From Cyclaneusma minus (lineage: Eukaryota > Ascomycota > Leotiomycetes > Marthamycetales > Marthamycetaceae), in NCBI GenBank assembly GCA_037179335.1, contig JAKZHN010000012.1:992001-1056000 (forward strand): a stretch of 64,000 bases of DNA, written 5' to 3'. The notes beneath the pieces were generated by a model. It was not told where the DNA came from. It ran no database searches and saw only the letters and a list, made by a program, of their open reading frames with translations. Every line of letters begins with the position of its first letter. Positions within the stretch are counted from its first letter, which is position 1. Position numbers and translations under genes: made by a program. This document shows, piece by piece, positions 59,579 to 64,000 of this stretch.

Positions 59579-60439
59579 ACGGTAATTTACTGGGATGCCA
59601 TAAAAACTTTTCAATATTAGCGGCATGGCATAGCAAATTTCATTTATTATTGGCATGCCATAATTTTGCAAAAAATTCATTAAAATTCGAATATCAGGGG
59701 AAATACCCTGGTTTTTTTAAATTATTGAAATTTAACATTATTAATTATTAAATAAATTTATTAAATAAATTTATATATAAAGTAAATATAGCTTATAAAC
59801 TCTGCTAGTAAAATAATGGCATGGCAGTAATTTGTTTTTGGCAATTTTATATTAATAAAAAGGATTTAAATAATAGGGTAATGAGTTTAGATATTTATTT
59901 GCAAATATTAATATATATAATGCTTAAATATAGAAAAACTATTAAAAAATACAAATTACTCGTATGCCAGAAATTTCTATTTTATGGCATTTCAGTAATT
60001 TGCAAGCATTTTTGTCTGACTTTAGTCCTTTTTTATTATATAATAAAAATGCTTTTTTAATTTTTTTTTGTATATTTGAGAAATTTAACCATTGTTTTAA
60101 TTAAATATTAAATTCGTTTTTTAATATTGCGACCACTTTAGCTATAGCCACCGTAGAATACCCTAGCTTAGCTTAGTCAGCGGAGGAAAAAGGGGATAGC
60201 TTCAACACTATGGAGCTCTCCTTCCTTCCTCACTACTCATTTACAATACAACGCTTACGACTGGATATATCCCTCTTGGCGTGTGAGCCACCTCCCCTGG
60301 TGATCCCAACATTTAATTTGGCTATTATAGCAATTATAAACAATTCTGCAATTTATTAAGTTTTTATGGCATGTGGCAAAAGTAGTATGGCATGCTAGTA
60401 ATTTCGAAAAGTTTTTATGGCATGGGAGTAAATTACCGT
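59579..60439. mobile_element. AT-rich non-autonomous inverted-repeat DNA transposon (MITE-like)
   Basis: An 861-bp element with imperfect terminal inverted repeats: both ends read inward ACGGTAATTTACT, then ATGCCATAAAAACTTTTC, continuing with related sequence for about 55 bp. It lies in a run of A residues on each side, so an 8-bp target duplication of A is possible but cannot be proved. Inner copies of TGGCATGCCATAA-like subterminal motifs occur. The interior is extremely AT-rich, has no transposase frame, and includes a less AT-rich segment near 60130-60312. An 8-bp duplication would suit the hAT superfamily; this is a guess. Confidence 0.75.
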
Positions 60440-62966
60440 AAAAAAAAAGTAAAGAAATCCTGTAGGGTTAGGAGTTCGGATTCATAGTTGATCGTAGGGG
60501 TTGGCTTCAGCATGATGAAAGCTGAGTTGCGCTCGAGGGGCTTCGTTGAGTCTGGCCTAAGCGGCGCGACGGACCCGAGTAGCCCCAATGTGCGAAAAAG
60601 CGGAAAGAGTATGGAAAAGAATCCTAAGGGTCCGAGGATTGGCAGATTTCGGGAAGGATCCGATGTCAGGCTCATAGAAGCTACCCTGGATTTGCAGGGT
60701 TTTTATCATTGAGCAATCAGCTCGCAGACCCGAGTATCAGGACTCAAAACCACGGAAAGCTTTGAGAATGGCCAAACGACCAATTTGCCGCACGTCGAAA
60801 GATCCAGATTCGGGAACTTCAGCCTTCTCACCACCTTGAGTTAAACAGATGTGGAATTCACAAAAGTGCTGCAACAGTTTTGATCACAATTGGCTGGCCA
60901 AGCCGTGTATTTGATAGGAAAGTACCACCGTGCAAAAGACAATCATCAAGATCATGGCACCAAGTCCGACCAATTCCAACCAATTCCAAACAAACACACT
61001 GATTTTCCCGTGTCAAGTCGATCCGTCCCCTTCAGCATCCCATGTCACTCAAAACCCGATCTCCCAACTCATCAAACCAAATTGCGCGCTGACGGGCAAC
61101 ATCGGACGAAAAGTACCAAGGAAGAGTCAATAGAATGGCCCAATGGGCTTCCTGTTACCACATGCTCGAGTTTCGGAGACATAACGTATTCCCCTTTCGA
61201 GGTACAGAATGGCGGAGGCTCCAGCTTCCTGTCAGAGACAGTTTCTGAAAATACCGAAACAGCGAAACTCCGTTCGGGAGTAATGTAAAATGGTGATGCT
61301 TATGTTCATTGAGATCTTGGATTCGCGAGTCGACCCAGACAAGACTTGGTACCAAGAACTTGGAAGAAGCTTGGGTTGTCGACTCATATTGAATGGTTCG
61401 GCGTTGCAATGGAAGATGCTTTTGAAACACTGCAAACAATGCATAGGGGAGTAATAGAGTTAAGCAGGCGGCTCGGAGAACAGGGTATCCCCTCTACCTG
61501 CAGCAGCCCGCCGCCCGCGGGAGGATCAGATAAGTCCGGGATCCAATATCAGAAACATACTCATCTAGCACGACATCGCCGAGTAGAGCTGCTGAAGAGC
61601 CGCCAAAGCACAATATGGTTGATAAACAACCACTTGGTTGCCATGAAGCGCTCGACACTGTGGGCGAGCGAGAGAAATTATCTGAGACCACATGCTTACG
61701 ATGAAAGCCTCCAGCCGAGCCAGCCTTCGTAGTGACCCTCATCGATATTTCATGCCTAGAGGCTTGGCAAGACATAGATATATAAAAATGAAATCAACAT
61801 ATGAGATACCCGGGTAGTTACTAAGATCAGCTTTGATCTTCGATCGTCGATGATGTCCGAAGGCACCGCAGAGCCTTCTTGGGATCTTCCATGGTGCACA
61901 ACTGAAAGACTCTGATCGAAACACGAAAACATGGGAATCTGAAAAGACGTCAGTCTTCGTCTGAAAAAGTTCATCCGGAACATCTGTTGAGAATCTTCAA
62001 AAAAAGGGTCCATACGGGAGTCTGGTCATCCGGGGCTTCCAACGTCACCTTCACATCGTGCCGTAGACTTGACCTATGAGACGCCGGGAACCACCATCAC
62101 GGTAAAGGCAGATCCAAACAAGCTTTGGAAAGACGGGAGACGGGATGGAGAAACCTGGAAACGATCGCGGAGATGCCTCCACTCCAGCACGGGGAGTTCA
62201 GTGGTTTAGAAATAAAGCAAGTACTAAATCACTCGATTGGAAGAGCAGAAGACGTGCTTGTAGAAGTATACCGGAGCGGCTCGGCGATTGAGAGGGCTGA
62301 AGTCGTCGGAATAAAGCTGTTCAGGTTGTTGACCTGGTCGTGGTGGTGAAGGTGATATAATATCAGAGTTGAGGAGGGAGCAGGCGTGGAGAGAACACTT
62401 CGATATTCCTCGGGCGCTATGTAGACTAGCGTGGGTGCCTGCTTGCCTAAGGATCTACACCCGGTTAGATCGTCAAGGTCTCAAACAGAATGCAAAAAGC
62501 GACTTAGGACATTTTTCATATTCGCATGCAATTTCATCTACCTCGAGGCTCGAAATACGTGGAGAAAAGACAAGAAGTTGGGGTATTTGACAACATAAAA
62601 TGCGTAACATCAAAAACACCTAACATCCCATATTTTCCCCCACCTCTTGACACCCCAAGAACTCAGATACCCACAGCTCAGAATCCACCTTCGCCATGCC
62701 TCACATGGAAAGAAGGGTAAAAAAGAGACAGGATGAAGAAATGTGTAACGCCAAGTATGACAAGAATCGAACAAGACAAAAACGACAAAGCTTCCCTGTT
62801 TTCCTTGCTTGATACCCAAGCATGACATGCCTTTCCCATCCAAGCAAACGCCATGCAGCCCAAGATTCCCTGGTTCAATCCCTGATATAACGCCGCCGCT
62901 TCTTTGGAGTAAGCAAGCAAGCAAGCAAGCAAAAGAAAAACTCCTGGGACCTTGATGATGGAAACC
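60440..62966. other. Intergenic region right of the transposon
   Basis: Only short, unconserved-looking frames on both strands. A tandem AGCA run lies near 62911-62932, in the probable 3' flank of the WD40 gene. No supported gene, RNA or array unit. Confidence 0.35.
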
Positions 62967-64000
62967 TTATTCGGCTGCAGTCCCACATCGACCACATACC
63001 AATCGCTGCCCCACGCCCTTCACTTTCCGGGCCCTGAACTCTTTGCCTCCACACTTTCCACACACCATCGGCTCGCCCTCACTCTCGTCTCCGTTGCCTG
63101 TGTCATCATCACCTTCCTCGCTACTCAATTTGCTGACTCTGCTTTCTATGGTGGTCTCTCTGGTCAATGCACCCATCATTTCAAAGCCAGGAGGTTTCAG
63201 TCCGCCTGTGCTCGCGTCACTCCCGCCCCTGCTCTTCTCGCTGTCTTTCTTCACCACATCACCACCAGCACCACCAAAGGTATTAGTGCTAGTATTAGCA
63301 CTCCCCTTCTTCCACGGAACATTGAAGAATCCGAATCCCTTTACGGGCGCATCTGCTCTTGCTGGGCCCTCCTCCTTCTCCTTATTCGCACTAGCAAAGC
63401 TGAAGCTGGGCGTCGGTAGCTGTGAAATCTGCTGCGACAACCCCGATGTTGCCTGATACAGACTCTGCGGTGGACTCGCGGTTGAAATGCTTATACTGCT
63501 CGGCACATTGTCCTTGCTATACACCTGAGTCAAAATCTGTCGTTTCGGAACTGCAGCGTGGGAAGAAACAGGGCGTTTGTCGGTTTGCCTTGGCCCGGCC
63601 GGTGAGCGCAGGGAATTCAGAGAGGTGCGAGAAGTTATACCGGGGGAGATGGAGCGGTCGTGTTGTGACGACATGGCGGTGGACATATTGGATACATTGG
63701 ACAAACCATTGCCGTTGCGTAATGAACTCGCTTGGCTCTGGCTGGAGGCATTGCTGGGCAAGGAGTTGCGCCAGGTGATGATGCGATCTTGTTCGTGATT
63801 TGTGCCGTTCGAAGACACTGGGCCAACACTGAGAGATTGGCGGCGAGATTGGCCTCCGGCGCTGTGTCGGGTGATGATGCTGTTGCTGCGGTCAATCAGC
63901 TTCTTGGAGAAGGTTGAGCCGGTCTCCCAGGTGTCGTGCCGACGTTTCTGGAAGGCGCAGTCTTGTCGGAAGACTTTGATGCTGCCTGTGTGGTCGGCAG
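62967..64000 (-). CDS. WD40-repeat protein, C-terminal part (5' end outside window)
   Basis: The frame enters from the right edge with the end of a WD40 blade (ADHTGSIKVFRQD). It continues through KKLIDRSNSIITRHSAGGQSRRQS and a Ser-rich tail to a stop at 62967, about 344 residues in the window. Near the C-terminus VCGKCGGKEF and LVCGRCG form a CxxC...CxxC pair, a likely zinc ribbon. The combination recalls filamentous-fungal WD repeat proteins related to WDR44 and yeast Dgr2; that link is from memory and moderate. No intron is seen in this part. The Ser/Thr-rich tail suggests phosphorylation. The role is unknown. Confidence 0.75.
   Translation of the reverse strand, partial: ADHTGSIKVFRQDCAFQKRRHDTWETGSTFSKKLIDRSNSIITRHSAGGQSRRQSLSVGPVSSNGTNHEQDRIITWRNSLPSNASSQSQASSLRNGNGLSNVSNMSTAMSSQHDRSISPGITSRTSLNSLRSPAGPRQTDKRPVSSHAAVPKRQILTQVYSKDNVPSSISISTASPPQSLYQATSGLSQQISQLPTPSFSFASANKEKEEGPARADAPVKGFGFFNVPWKKGSANTSTNTFGGAGGDVVKKDSEKSRGGSDASTGGLKPPGFEMMGALTRETTIESRVSKLSSEEGDDDTGNGDESEGEPMVCGKCGGKEFRARKVKGVGQRLVCGRCGTAAE

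Noticed and set aside
60433..60712. Overlapping 74-80 codon frames beside the transposon
   Set aside because: Low-complexity and unsupported on either strand.
62868..62885. T-arm-like GGTTCAATCC
   Set aside because: No acceptor stem or D-arm can be built around it, so it is not a tRNA.

Overview
This 64 kb window comes from the nuclear genome of a filamentous ascomycete (Pezizomycotina). The class Dothideomycetes is only a guess. The genes carry short introns (about 49-103 bp) with GTAAGT/GTATGT-type donors and CTAAC/CTGAC branch points. The proteins are typical fungal housekeeping proteins, and there is an intron-containing nuclear tRNA-Leu.

Gene layout. The left edge holds the 5' part of an RCC1-type Ran exchange factor (minus strand). 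Next come the alpha subunit of the mitochondrial processing peptidase (minus), a Dma1-type FHA-RING ubiquitin ligase (plus) and VPS16 of HOPS/CORVET (plus). A small F-box/2EXR-like protein lies at 29.3-29.9 kb, a fungal magnesium-chelatase-like protein at 40.1-41.6 kb, a B-type cyclin with D-box and KEN box at 42.8-45.3 kb, and a Zn(II)2Cys6 protein at 49.7-52.0 kb. A MAPEG membrane protein and a protoglobin-like protein follow at 54.6-56.5 kb, then an accessory stretch (tRNA-Leu(AAG), an inverted tRNA fragment, a double hairpin, an AT-rich inverted-repeat transposon) and the 3' part of a WD40 protein at the right edge. I see no shared pathway among these genes, although three (RCC1, cyclin B, Dma1) act in the cell cycle.

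The striking content is between the genes. About 22 kb in three blocks (1.6-10.8, 20.8-28.7 and 31.0-38.2 kb) is built of roughly 60 diverged units, about 270-470 bp each. Each unit carries a near-consensus TATA box (TATAAAA or TATATAAG). In the third block the TATA box is followed by a short palindrome (GACCTTCGAGGTC type), a CT-rich tract and a CAA-type start context. An element of the form CGACAGCAGC recurs once to three times per unit. Some sub-arrays are head-to-tail (minus strand at 6.9-10.3 kb and 26.2-28.6 kb, plus strand at 31.1-38.1 kb). Others are divergent TATA pairs about 100-150 bp apart, many with TCACGTGA between them (1.6-6.5 and 20.8-25.7 kb). No conserved reading frame is visible. 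I infer tandem clusters of short, probably non-coding, RNA polymerase II transcription units of unknown role. This is the candidate undescribed system; transcription has not been shown here.

All calls come from reading the sequence and the conceptual translations. Family names rest on remembered family features, not on a search.
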